Part shown: positions 18,684 through 27,404 of the stretch, one piece after another | Layout of the letters: each line of letters begins with the position of its first letter | Position numbering within the stretch: the first letter of the stretch is position 1 | IMG/VR virus record: IMGVR_UViG_3300031599_000025 | Coordinates: 1 to 32,812 of that record | Source of the DNA: a virus | DNA length: 32,812 nucleotides | Direction: 5' to 3' (one strand) | The notes under the pieces: generated by a model | The model's database searches: none | What the model was told of the DNA's origin: nothing | The model's input: only the letters and a program-made list of their open reading frames with translations | Program-made: the position numbers and the translations under genes

Positions 18684-21224
18684 TTATAAATTACCTGATT
18701 GAATGTCTCCTGTGTTTAAGATTGTTGTTCTATGAACTACGATCTCTAACCCTTTAACTGGTTCAACAAATGTATCTATAATACCCATATTGTTGTCGAT
18801 AACTTCGTTTGTATTATTTGTGCTATCCATTACATTCTTAAACTCATAAACACCGCCATCTTGTTTGATACTTTCCAAGAAAGAATCTGCAAGAGTTTTA
18901 ATCTCTAATCTTGTTTGTGTATTGTTAAACTCAAATACATAATCCTTTAGGATTTGTGCCATACCATCTTGTATATAAATCATTGCTTCTCTAACGTGTG
19001 CAGAAGAAAGTGCCGATTTAATAGATTGTTGTGCTGTTTTGTTTCCTAATATAGTTAGACCAACTCCTCTTTGGAATACAACTGGGTTGATTCCGAATGG
19101 CTCTAGGTTATCTCTATCGCTTTTGTCAAATGAATATTCAACTCCCTTAACGTTTGCGCCTGCAACAACCCCACGTCTTGGACCTGCAACGATTGACCAA
19201 GGTAAAGCGTTCGTGTATTTGTCCATGTAGTTATTAGATATGTATGCAGCCATTGGTACGATGATATCTTTACCATTGTCAGATACTATTAATCCAGGTG
19301 CAAAGTAAAATGCGTAATTTGCTCCTTGCGCAATACTAGGTAATGCATAATTTCCAGTTGGATTTTTGTCTTGATTTCCACCGTCCTTCACGTATGATGT
19401 ACTAAACGATTTGTTAGCATCAGTAAATGATGGATCTTTTGATTTTTTAAAGTCCTCCACTGTAGGTGCATTTACGATTGCGGATGCATTCATTCTGTCC
19501 TTAGCTAATTGTGATAAATTATGCTTATTGTTTAGTCCATTTTCATCGAATGACGCGAACGTATCTACAACGTATCTGAAATCAATAATATCTTTATCGA
19601 TCAGTGCATCATATAGTCCCATACCTCCCGTTAATGTTGCTAAGTAATCGCTTAAATTCTTAACAGATATTTTAGCCTTAGATAAAACGAATGTCTTGTA
19701 ATAATCAGATGCATTTTCAAAAGACTTGATGATTTGATTGTTATAATCAGGTTCAACATCCGTATATATTGTATATACAGTATCGGCAGTACCAATTGAT
19801 TTCGATACCTTATTAACTCTGGCGATTCTCCCAGATGTAACTGAATTTATGTAATCACCTATTGATATTGGAAATACGGAAGTTGGTGTATTTGCATTAG
19901 TGTATGTTACAGTAAAATCAGTGTTTCCTGATGTATGTTCAATTGCTCCAGTTCCTGTTGAAAAGTCTTCTTCAGTTACCCTTGAATTAGAAACAGTGTA
20001 TGACGGGAATACTGCGTCATCTGAAGGTGATGGTATAATATTACCATCGCATGTTATTACAGTGTCAGGTGAAGTATAATCAACATTTGTGATCTCAACA
20101 TATTCACCAAGTGTAGCTCCTTCTAAGAACTCTCCTTCTGTAAACGATGAAGTGGCATCAGTACCTTCTATTGTTAGTGTTGTAGTTGATATAGTGTAAG
20201 CTGTACCTAGTGATGTTAAATCAACAGTCGGTGTGTTTGCAACAACAGTTTGTTTAACTGCATGTGATAATAGTTCGAAATCTTGATCTTCATCAACAAT
20301 ATGTCCAACAAAATCAATGTTTGTTCCATTTTCATCGATTACCTTGTCCTCATCAACTGCACAGAATAAACCTGTTCTTCTTGCCTCAGCATTAACCATT
20401 GATTCAATATATAGGTTTCGTCCTTCTAGATCTTTAAATCCAGGTAAAATAGAACCAGTATATTGTGCAAGTAAAGTAACTTGTCTTAAGTTTGCAAATT
20501 CGTTTAACTTTGCCTTGTCTAGACCATCTGTTGTAAAGAATTTAGAATAGATAGGATCGTTTGCCATTGATGCTGCATCAAATTCTCCTTTAAATACGAA
20601 TACATCCATCATATAATCTGACATTCTGTCAAAATCGTTTAAATATTCTGGAACATTTCCTTGGCCATACCAATCTCTTGCTGTTGAATTAAATTCAGCA
20701 ACGTCAGCCGCTTGTCTTACGATAATTGTAATTGAATCTTGTTTAATATTTACAAAATTTAGTAAGTTATTATCTCCAGTTGTAGCGATCGTCTCTAATG
20801 TCTCGGTATCTGAAGGTATCATGAATTTATCATTGTCAAAAAACTTTGTATATTCAGCAGAACTTGCTATTGAAGAGTTACCATCAACTGATCCAGTTGT
20901 TGACGGGGCAGTATAGTTTGCAACATCAGCCGCTTCGAACATACCTAGGTTTAACGCCAAGATAGGACCTCTTGAAAGAGCTTCAATACATGATCTATGG
21001 AAAAACATTCCTTTTTTTTCTAATCCTTTATCAATAGAACCAAAAACATTGTTAAATGTTTCCTGTGAGTCAATTAATACCGGTGTGTTATAAGGTCCCT
21101 TCCTAGAGTGACCTACAACTAATCTAAGAGTTTCAACGTTGATATTAGCCGTTTGCGACTTATCAAACTCGAGTCTATAGACTCCTGAACTCTTAAAATT
21201 TAATAATTGTGGGGATAGTGCCAT
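18684..21224 (-). CDS. 18: Tail sheath protein, gp18-like
   Basis: An 846-aa contractile sheath subunit. I chose the ATG at 21224 (MALSPQLLNFKSSGVY) because it follows a late-type box and A-rich leader and gives the normal sheath N-terminus; the longer frame to 21347 would cover the promoter and overlap the terminase gene. The N-terminal part (RLVVGHSRKGPYNTPVLI) and the C-terminal handshake region (ANYAFYFAPGL, PWSIVAGPRRGVVAG, FGINPVVFQRGVGLTILGN, SAHVREAMIYIQ..., KGLEIVVHRT) fit the sheath family. It is about 190 residues longer than T4 gp18; the excess maps to a Thr/Ser-rich, beta-like insertion at about residues 330-505, probably exposed on the tail surface. Confidence 0.92.
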   Translation of the reverse strand: MALSPQLLNFKSSGVYRLEFDKSQTANINVETLRLVVGHSRKGPYNTPVLIDSQETFNNVFGSIDKGLEKKGMFFHRSCIEALSRGPILALNLGMFEAADVANYTAPSTTGSVDGNSSIASSAEYTKFFDNDKFMIPSDTETLETIATTGDNNLLNFVNIKQDSITIIVRQAADVAEFNSTARDWYGQGNVPEYLNDFDRMSDYMMDVFVFKGEFDAASMANDPIYSKFFTTDGLDKAKLNEFANLRQVTLLAQYTGSILPGFKDLEGRNLYIESMVNAEARRTGLFCAVDEDKVIDENGTNIDFVGHIVDEDQDFELLSHAVKQTVVANTPTVDLTSLGTAYTISTTTLTIEGTDATSSFTEGEFLEGATLGEYVEITNVDYTSPDTVITCDGNIIPSPSDDAVFPSYTVSNSRVTEEDFSTGTGAIEHTSGNTDFTVTYTNANTPTSVFPISIGDYINSVTSGRIARVNKVSKSIGTADTVYTIYTDVEPDYNNQIIKSFENASDYYKTFVLSKAKISVKNLSDYLATLTGGMGLYDALIDKDIIDFRYVVDTFASFDENGLNNKHNLSQLAKDRMNASAIVNAPTVEDFKKSKDPSFTDANKSFSTSYVKDGGNQDKNPTGNYALPSIAQGANYAFYFAPGLIVSDNGKDIIVPMAAYISNNYMDKYTNALPWSIVAGPRRGVVAGANVKGVEYSFDKSDRDNLEPFGINPVVFQRGVGLTILGNKTAQQSIKSALSSAHVREAMIYIQDGMAQILKDYVFEFNNTQTRLEIKTLADSFLESIKQDGGVYEFKNVMDSTNNTNEVIDNNMGIIDTFVEPVKGLEIVVHRTTILNTGDIQSGNL

Positions 21225-21252
21225 AATTTTTTGAGTGTGTTTTTTGTGTTTT

Positions 21253-21261
21253 ATTATATAT
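21253..21261 (-). promoter_or_regulatory. Candidate late promoter box before the sheath gene
   Basis: Minus-strand ATATATAAT, preceded by TTTAG and followed by a 28-base A-rich leader to the ATG at 21224. Its position supports the shorter sheath start. Confidence 0.5.
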
Positions 21262-21303
21262 CTAAATTTATCTTGTACTTTTACAACAAGTGTGTTTATT
21301 TTC

Positions 21304-23136
21304 CTAAAGAAGGTCGTATATATCGTATTGTAGTGAACCATCGACATTGTCTGTTCCCTTATATAGAATACTTTCCATTAACTTATGTTTAGCTGGGTCA
21401 ATTATATCTAGTAATTCCTCTACGTAATCTGCATAATCTGTTGTTCCAAAGAACTCTGTTGCAATAATACATGTCATTATACTATCGTCATTTCCCATTT
21501 GTGCACCATAGCTACCATTCTTCACTGTACCGAACAAACTTGCCTCCTGTACTGTTATTATATCATTAACTTTGATTTTGTTCATTTCTATGAGCTTTTT
21601 AAAGTTTTGACAAAATACTGATTTGTTATCTGCCTTTAATCTTAATCCAGGTTTTGGTACCCTAGAATCATGGCGGTGTTTAAATCTAAGTACCATCTCA
21701 TCTTCAAACTCGTTTCTACCTGGAAATATTGTTTGTAAATATTTTAAAAGTATACTCCCGTATGTATTAAACTCAATAATCATCTTTACATTCTCTGAAT
21801 TAAATACATCAATTGCTAATGTATACAATACCTTCGCGAAATCCTCAAGTGGATGCTCATTACTTCTAAAAACTGCAACTTGATTAATCTTAAAGAAATC
21901 ATACATTGCACCTGGGCTTACGAAATTCTCGATATCAATATCTTCCATCGGTTCGACTTCAAAAATGTTAACTACAGAGAAATCTCCACCGTTACCTTCA
22001 GCAATATCTACTGAAAATAAATAATATTTGTTTGAGTTTGCAGCGGACTCCACATCAAATTCAGGATCGAATGACAAGAAACCATCAGTCTCTATATGTA
22101 TGTTCTCAAACTCTTCTAAATCATAATGATTAAATTTCCTAGCGTTCTTACGAATATTCTTCATAGTACCTGGGCTTAATAGCAAACTTGATGAACTTGT
22201 AAATTCGTTACCATATTGTCTATTAAATGAATCTTCAGATCCTAAATTTGCTAATTCTCTCTTGAACCATGCATCGTCCCTGTCAGGGTGTTGCCACCAG
22301 TCAATTCGAGTTGCTTTATATTCATTATCACCCTTTTCCGCATCAGTATATATTTCGTAGAACTTATTAAAACCGTTAGGAGTTGATGTGATATTAATCC
22401 TAGATACCTTGGATGCAGATAGTGTAGGATATACATTCTCATAGAATGAATCAACAATAGTTGGATGCACATGGGCAAACTCATCTAGATATAAATTATG
22501 AATCGTAAAACCAATACCTGACTTAGCAGTTGTTGACTGTCCAACTATACGACATCCATTATCTGATCTGACATTCATAACATCATACTTAATGATACCT
22601 GGTTTCATGTAAAACGGAAGGTTCTCCAATACCACTTTAGCTTTGTCAATAATCTCTTTAGTTGATTCTGATTTATTTGCTAATAATAAGGTTGTCTTGT
22701 CATAATTGAATGTCAAGTACCATGCATTAAATATCGAAGCCGTAACTGTTTTTCCCATCTGTCGAGCAGCTACAACGACATTAAATCTATTATGTTGAAA
22801 GTCTCTTAATAGATCCTTTTGATAATCTCGTAATATGACCTGTTGGATTCCCTCATCTGTCATAACAACAGCATATCTCTCTGCGAAGTAAACAATGTCA
22901 TTTGCACATCTGGCTAATTCCTCAATTTCACCGTCAGTATATTCAAATACAATGTTTCCTTTTCTTAAGAATTGTTTACCCTCATAAAATGGCATACTAA
23001 CTTGTGGCCTATATCCCTTATCAAGGGCTACTTCTAAGTTGTTTACTGCAACGGTAGACCATACTAATTTATGCGCATCTTTATCCGATTCTTCCTTAGG
23101 AATCCATGGATTATTTCCGAAATTCTCTTCTCCCAT
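21304..23136 (-). CDS. 17: Terminase large subunit, gp17-like
   Basis: A 610-aa DNA-packaging motor and nuclease. In the N-terminal ATPase, Walker A is AARQMGKT (123-130), Walker B is LYLDEF (215-220, catalytic Glu219), and the coupling motif is STP (251-253). The C-terminal RNase-H-fold nuclease has D377 (FSVDIAEGNGGD), E455 (IIEFNTYG) and D550/D551 (GNDDSIM) as the metal-binding acids. The length equals that of T4 gp17 (610 aa). It docks on the portal and cuts concatemeric DNA in a headful mode. The start at 23136 lies four bases after the gp16 stop. Confidence 0.95.
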   Translation of the reverse strand: MGEENFGNNPWIPKEESDKDAHKLVWSTVAVNNLEVALDKGYRPQVSMPFYEGKQFLRKGNIVFEYTDGEIEELARCANDIVYFAERYAVVMTDEGIQQVILRDYQKDLLRDFQHNRFNVVVAARQMGKTVTASIFNAWYLTFNYDKTTLLLANKSESTKEIIDKAKVVLENLPFYMKPGIIKYDVMNVRSDNGCRIVGQSTTAKSGIGFTIHNLYLDEFAHVHPTIVDSFYENVYPTLSASKVSRINITSTPNGFNKFYEIYTDAEKGDNEYKATRIDWWQHPDRDDAWFKRELANLGSEDSFNRQYGNEFTSSSSLLLSPGTMKNIRKNARKFNHYDLEEFENIHIETDGFLSFDPEFDVESAANSNKYYLFSVDIAEGNGGDFSVVNIFEVEPMEDIDIENFVSPGAMYDFFKINQVAVFRSNEHPLEDFAKVLYTLAIDVFNSENVKMIIEFNTYGSILLKYLQTIFPGRNEFEDEMVLRFKHRHDSRVPKPGLRLKADNKSVFCQNFKKLIEMNKIKVNDIITVQEASLFGTVKNGSYGAQMGNDDSIMTCIIATEFFGTTDYADYVEELLDIIDPAKHKLMESILYKGTDNVDGSLQYDIYDLL

Positions 23137-23140
23137 AATA

Positions 23141-23791
23141 TTATTCTGTTATTTCAGCGTCTTCAATATCTTGATCAGTATCATTGATTCCCTGTCGTAT
23201 CATTCTCATTAGATCTTTAGATCCTCTTTGAATATTTCCTTGAGTTGAATCTCCCCCAGCTTCTTCTATTTCCCTAGTATCATCTCTCTTCTTATAGATT
23301 TCGATATCTCTGGCAATTCTCTTGGCACTTTCCTCAGTTGCCATCAAATACATTGTCTGGGATTTAATAATGTCTAACATTGATTTCTGTAAGGTCGCTA
23401 GTACCTCGAACATTCTAGGTGCTACTTCGCCATCTTCAATTGCTTCTAGTAATGTAGTTAATGCCCTTTCCCCTGCTTGTAACTGATAGACCAATGAACT
23501 CATTGTCATCTCATCCATTCGTTTCTTTGCAGCTATATATTCATCCTTCTCTATAATGTCCTCATCAAGATAAAACTTCATAAGGGCGGAGATTGTTCTC
23601 TTTGCTTTCTTTGTTGAACTTTCCTTAAGTTCAGCAAATGATTTTTGTTTGTTTGGTCGTTTTGCCGGGAGTTCCGGGTCTGTCGTTATAACATCAGATA
23701 TTTCCTTTGAATTGTCGTCACCTATCAATTCATCAAGCTCACGCCTTATGTCTTCTGATTGTTCTCTTATACTTCTCTTATTATCTGGCAT
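23141..23791 (-). CDS. 16: Terminase small subunit, gp16-like
   Basis: A 216-aa helical protein that would form a ring on DNA and stimulate gp17. The long helical core with ALTTLLEAIEDGEVAPRMFEVLATLQKSMLDIIKSQTMYLMATEESAKR in outline (about 105-155) matches the T4-like gp16 pattern (A.R..EV...L......). A charged N-terminus and a C-terminal acidic tail flank it. T4 gp16 is 164 aa, so this one has extended ends. It lies directly upstream of gp17, as in T4. Confidence 0.85.
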   Translation of the reverse strand: MPDNKRSIREQSEDIRRELDELIGDDNSKEISDVITTDPELPAKRPNKQKSFAELKESSTKKAKRTISALMKFYLDEDIIEKDEYIAAKKRMDEMTMSSLVYQLQAGERALTTLLEAIEDGEVAPRMFEVLATLQKSMLDIIKSQTMYLMATEESAKRIARDIEIYKKRDDTREIEEAGGDSTQGNIQRGSKDLMRMIRQGINDTDQDIEDAEITE

Positions 23792-23841
23792 ATTTACTAG
23801 TTTATTAGATATTATATTTATCTAAATTTTATCTAGTGAAC

Positions 23842-25809
23842 TTACCTCGCGTTAGTATATCTTTGAAAACCTAGTGAAGGAATAGCGTTATCTATTATTA
23901 AGGCATGTTGATTATCTCGTACAACATATTGATTTAGCACATTTGAATGTTGTTCATATTCTATAGGAGTATCGAATACTCTAATATTAGTCATGAACAT
24001 GTCGTTTGCTCTTATTGTATAATTAGTTGATGATTCCCATGCAATATCTTGTGATACCAATCTATTCTCATTGAATTCTAGTGTCAAATTGTTAGAAGAG
24101 TCCTGTGGTAATACCTGAGATCCACCTACATTGGTTATCATGTTAGTACTTGGATCTAAGCTATAAAACGAAACGCCCAGTTGCATAAATTCATTATTCA
24201 TATTAATTATATATGCATACCATTTGTTTTTATCGAATGTCATCCCATGTGTGAATGATTCAGTAACACCATTAAATATTACTTCGAAATCTGTATGACT
24301 TATAGTAAATCTAAATCCTCCGGAAATAAGAGCGTCGTTATCACCGAACAAATAATAAGTATCGGTTGACGATACATCAAATTGCGGAGAGAACCAACCA
24401 GTAAAGGCTGCATTCTTGCCAGGTTTAACCATTGATAATGTGTCATAAGTTATTACGTTGTCGTTAAGATCGCTTGATGTTAAATCATAATAGTTCTTAC
24501 TAACAACTGTCCATCTATTCTTTAATTCATAATCAACGATTGATAGATCTTTACTTACGAATTCCCTAATTCCATCACGGTATGACGTCGGAACTGATTG
24601 GAACTGAGAAGGTTTTGTTGTTTTAGCATACACATCGCTTACCTGCTCTCCAAATATTTCATCGATACCAGTTGTCAATACATCAGTTGCAGCGTCAAAT
24701 GTTCCTTTAATAACAGCTGATCTGTCTTGATATTTTACAAGTTTAACTCTCCAATATGATTTAGTTTTATTAAACTCGTCTGCTAATGAAATTGAACTAA
24801 CCTCATACATTCTATTAATAATTGGAATAAACATGTAATCCTTATTCCTTGGAGCCTTACCTACGCCAAAATGTGATTCAAATTCCTCTGATGTAATATG
24901 TACCTCGAAATCAGCAAGATCAATACCAAATATATCATATGTATTTGCCTCTGTAGGAAATTCATTGTCGGGTACCAGTATTTTTATGTTTTCGTTGCCA
25001 ACTACATTATGTAATGAATATTCCATTAGAATAACATCACTTGTTCTCTTATCTGGTTCCGTACTGAAATAATTTACTTCATGGCCAAATATTCCTGTTA
25101 CTATATTTGTTAATTGCTTATATATACCTTCTGATTTTGATAGGTCGTATGGGTTAAATAGATTAGTATCGCATGATACTTCGATATTTGCACATCCATT
25201 CATTGCGAAAGGATCTGTGCATTCCACACAGAAGTTCGGGCATGAAATGATTTCGCCATCAACTGTTTCTATTGTGTATTCTACAGAAAGGAACGTTAAA
25301 GTGTTTCCATTGCCTAATGACGAAACCTCTGCCTTGATATCAATCCACACTGGCTTACCTGTATCAAATGTTGTTCCTAATAATTCGCTATATCCTGTTC
25401 CTTGATTTAATGGAAAGAATTGAGAAAATACACCATTTGTTTGTGACCATCTGTATTCGTACTCGAATGTGTCACTTGATGTTGGTTCTATATAATACTG
25501 TGCACTATTTATATTGAATGGTAATGTTTCCTCTATTGTCATTAACAGAGTTGACGGCACTGTTGCTATAGTGTATGCAACATTACCTATAATTATCTTA
25601 TCCCCTATATTGAATACTGTTGTGAATTGTGTCTGATATCCGTCTATTTCATTTGTTCCAGATACTCCACTAACGTGTCCTGTCATTAATGGAGTCTTAA
25701 GACCCACTGATATATCCCAATCTATTACCTTAAGTGTATTTGTATATGGATCTTGTAGAGATGCTATTAAGAAATCTCCGTATTCGTTTGCAGTGTATCC
25801 TGTAACCAT
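23842..25809 (-). CDS. Large virion structural protein, possible gp14-like neck protein with added domains
   Basis: A 655-aa protein that I do not fully recognise. Residues 45-105 form a beta module (GTNEIDGYQTQF, FNIGDKIIIGNVAYTI, LPFN). Five Cys occur at 190, 194, 197, 206 and 213. Residues about 240-365 (ILMEYSLHNVVGNENIKILVPDNEF..., DYMFIPIINRMYEVSSIS..., KSYWRVKLVKYQD) resemble in pattern the core of T4-like gp14 neck proteins. Residues about 455-620 look like a concanavalin-type lectin sandwich (GGFRFTISHTDFEVIFNG, NKWYAYIINMN). Its place just before gp16 is where T4 has the 13-14-15 neck genes. Alternatively it is a neck-attached whisker or decoration protein. The start overlaps the upstream stop as TAATG. 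Confidence 0.5.
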   Translation of the reverse strand: MVTGYTANEYGDFLIASLQDPYTNTLKVIDWDISVGLKTPLMTGHVSGVSGTNEIDGYQTQFTTVFNIGDKIIIGNVAYTIATVPSTLLMTIEETLPFNINSAQYYIEPTSSDTFEYEYRWSQTNGVFSQFFPLNQGTGYSELLGTTFDTGKPVWIDIKAEVSSLGNGNTLTFLSVEYTIETVDGEIISCPNFCVECTDPFAMNGCANIEVSCDTNLFNPYDLSKSEGIYKQLTNIVTGIFGHEVNYFSTEPDKRTSDVILMEYSLHNVVGNENIKILVPDNEFPTEANTYDIFGIDLADFEVHITSEEFESHFGVGKAPRNKDYMFIPIINRMYEVSSISLADEFNKTKSYWRVKLVKYQDRSAVIKGTFDAATDVLTTGIDEIFGEQVSDVYAKTTKPSQFQSVPTSYRDGIREFVSKDLSIVDYELKNRWTVVSKNYYDLTSSDLNDNVITYDTLSMVKPGKNAAFTGWFSPQFDVSSTDTYYLFGDNDALISGGFRFTISHTDFEVIFNGVTESFTHGMTFDKNKWYAYIINMNNEFMQLGVSFYSLDPSTNMITNVGGSQVLPQDSSNNLTLEFNENRLVSQDIAWESSTNYTIRANDMFMTNIRVFDTPIEYEQHSNVLNQYVVRDNQHALIIDNAIPSLGFQRYTNAR

Positions 25810-26216
25810 TAGTCTTTGTTATTTTTGTTGATATCGTCCTGTGGTTTATAAACTTCTCCAGCGATCCACGTTGTAACAAATCCTGTCAGTGAAACAAAAT
25901 ATATTGTTAGTTGATTAAGGTCAGCCTTGTATATCATTGCAAATGCTCCGGCGATTGCCCATATAATAACTACTGCGTAAATCATTACCTCGCGTCTAGA
26001 ATTTGGACCCTTTGTAATCATTCGTGTCTTTTCACTTGGACGTTTTGTTTCTGCCCAAATGTACGTGACAGCATACGCCGTCAAAGAACCAAAATAAATT
26101 GCAAGATCCGAAAAGCTTGCTTCTTTGTATGCTCCAATTAATCCCATCGTTATCCATAATATTACTATGGTGTAAACAAGTCCTTCTCTCTTTCCAAAAT
26201 TACTAAAAAAATTCAT
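25809..26216 (-). CDS. Four-helix membrane protein made of a duplicated unit; possible holin
   Basis: A 135-aa protein. Two copies of a unit of about 55 residues are clear. Copy 1, about residues 10-62: REGLVYTIVILWITMGLIGAYKEASFSDLAIYFGSL...IWAETKRPSE. Copy 2, about 77-128: REVMIYAVVIIWAIAGAFAMIYKADLNQLTIYFVSL...IAGEVYKPQD. Each holds two membrane segments and ends in a charged K/R-P motif, so there are four helices with all loops of similar sign. Its size and hydrophobicity would suit a holin, but no lysis gene is visible nearby. I chose the ATG at 26216; an ATG at 26240 would lie inside an AT-rich TGTATATAAA box that is more likely regulatory. Confidence 0.65.
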   Translation of the reverse strand: MNFFSNFGKREGLVYTIVILWITMGLIGAYKEASFSDLAIYFGSLTAYAVTYIWAETKRPSEKTRMITKGPNSRREVMIYAVVIIWAIAGAFAMIYKADLNQLTIYFVSLTGFVTTWIAGEVYKPQDDINKNNKD

Positions 26217-26256
26217 ATATACCGTTATTTTTATATACAATATATATTCAAATAAT

Positions 26257-26913
26257 TTAGTAGTCTGTTATCAATAGTATAAGCGAGTTCTCTGGTTCTA
26301 ATTTAGGTTCTAAGACGTCAATGATGTCAGATACCATTGCATACTCACCATCAGTATATTCATTAATAATTTCTGGGTTTTCTAACAGTTTATCAAGTTT
26401 ATCTGTAATGTTCTTCGAGGTTATCCTGTTATATGGAATTCCTGGTTGCAATATTCCTATTTTCTCCAGAACATTATTGATAATCGGTAACTCTTCGCTG
26501 TTATATAATTCATCGAGTCGTAATGTTGCTGTCAATATCTTAAATCCGAATTGAAGCAATACAGTATCTCCTGTTGTTACCGTTCTGTTATAACTCTTAT
26601 CAAGATTAAGATTAAACTTAAAGTATTGTATATTGGTCATCTCCATTGTCATTTGATATAGAAAGTATACCGAGTTTATTTCCTTGTGAATCACCTCAGA
26701 ACCCAGGGTTTTAATCTTGTTAATTGATGGTGTATAATGACGTCCTATTATATATTCAAGCTGGGACATTGTAATCAATATAGATCCATCAGGACCTTTG
26801 ATATAATCAGTTTCATCTAATATTTGTGCCCATAGCTTATTATCAATATAATTGTATCTATATAGTGTTACGTCTACCGCCGTTGGCATTAGACTTAAAT
26901 CAAATTGTTGCAT
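26257..26913 (-). CDS. Hypothetical protein, 218 aa, probably virion-related
   Basis: Not recognised. It is soluble, with a beta-rich first half (DVTLYRYNYIDNKLWAQILDETD, SVYFLYQMTMEMTNIQYFKFNLN, GDTVLLQFGFKILTATL) and a helical, acidic C-terminal part (LPIINNVLEKIGIL, DKLDKLLENPEIINEYTDGEYAMVSDIIDVLEPK). It lies between the replication genes and the structural block and directly upstream of the membrane protein, so its role could be either; the T4 gene order would allow a neck or head-completion protein, without sequence support. Confidence 0.65.
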   Translation of the reverse strand: MQQFDLSLMPTAVDVTLYRYNYIDNKLWAQILDETDYIKGPDGSILITMSQLEYIIGRHYTPSINKIKTLGSEVIHKEINSVYFLYQMTMEMTNIQYFKFNLNLDKSYNRTVTTGDTVLLQFGFKILTATLRLDELYNSEELPIINNVLEKIGILQPGIPYNRITSKNITDKLDKLLENPEIINEYTDGEYAMVSDIIDVLEPKLEPENSLILLITDY

Positions 26914-26924
26914 AAATTTACGTA

Positions 26925-27353
26925 TTAGTAAACTTGCATAGAATCTTCTAACTTCTTTAAAGCCGTATATAAATCTTCCTTAGCAAATTTTTCAAGTTCT
27001 TTAAATTCTCTCTTACCTATCTCGTTCTTTTCAATGAAGAATGAGATAACTTCATCAGATGGTATATATTTTTCTTTCTTAGTGGCTGTTTTTTTAGCCT
27101 TCTTAGTTTTGGTGTAAATCCAACCAGGAACTCCTTTAAATCTAGAAGCAACTAGTGCCCAACTATCAATAACTGCTACTGGATTAATTCCATTCTTATT
27201 AAATAATTGTGCGTTTGCAGGATACTTGATAGCGAAGAATCTGTTAATCATAAAATGATGTCTCTTCTTGTTATGATTGCTTATCTTATGATAGTCCTTT
27301 TGTTTTGTAAAAATTATCTTGATGAAGTCAAAAAGCTTAGTGTCGTCTAACAT
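26925..27353 (-). CDS. Probable clamp-loader small subunit, gp62-like
   Basis: A 142-aa basic protein. HHFMINRFFAIKYPANAQLFNKNGINP at about 32-58 resembles the gp62 core, in which a conserved F..NR..S..P......N. pattern precedes helices; the following VAVIDSWALVASRFKGVPGWIYTKTKKAKK and the helical C-terminus (KREFKELEKFAKEDLYTALKKLED) also fit. In T4, one gp62 and four gp44 subunits load the sliding clamp. T4 gp62 is 187 aa. The gene lies downstream of RNase H and gp44, which supports the call, although RNase H separates it from gp44 here. Confidence 0.6.
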   Translation of the reverse strand: MLDDTKLFDFIKIIFTKQKDYHKISNHNKKRHHFMINRFFAIKYPANAQLFNKNGINPVAVIDSWALVASRFKGVPGWIYTKTKKAKKTATKKEKYIPSDEVISFFIEKNEIGKREFKELEKFAKEDLYTALKKLEDSMQVY

Positions 27354-27404
27354 GTTATTGTATTGTGTTATTGTTTATAATATAAGTAAAGGAAACATCG
27401 TTGC

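Noticed and set aside
21225-21347. N-terminal extension of the sheath (41 extra codons)
   Set aside because: It would cover the promoter-like box and overlap the terminase gene, and the residues look non-native for a sheath.
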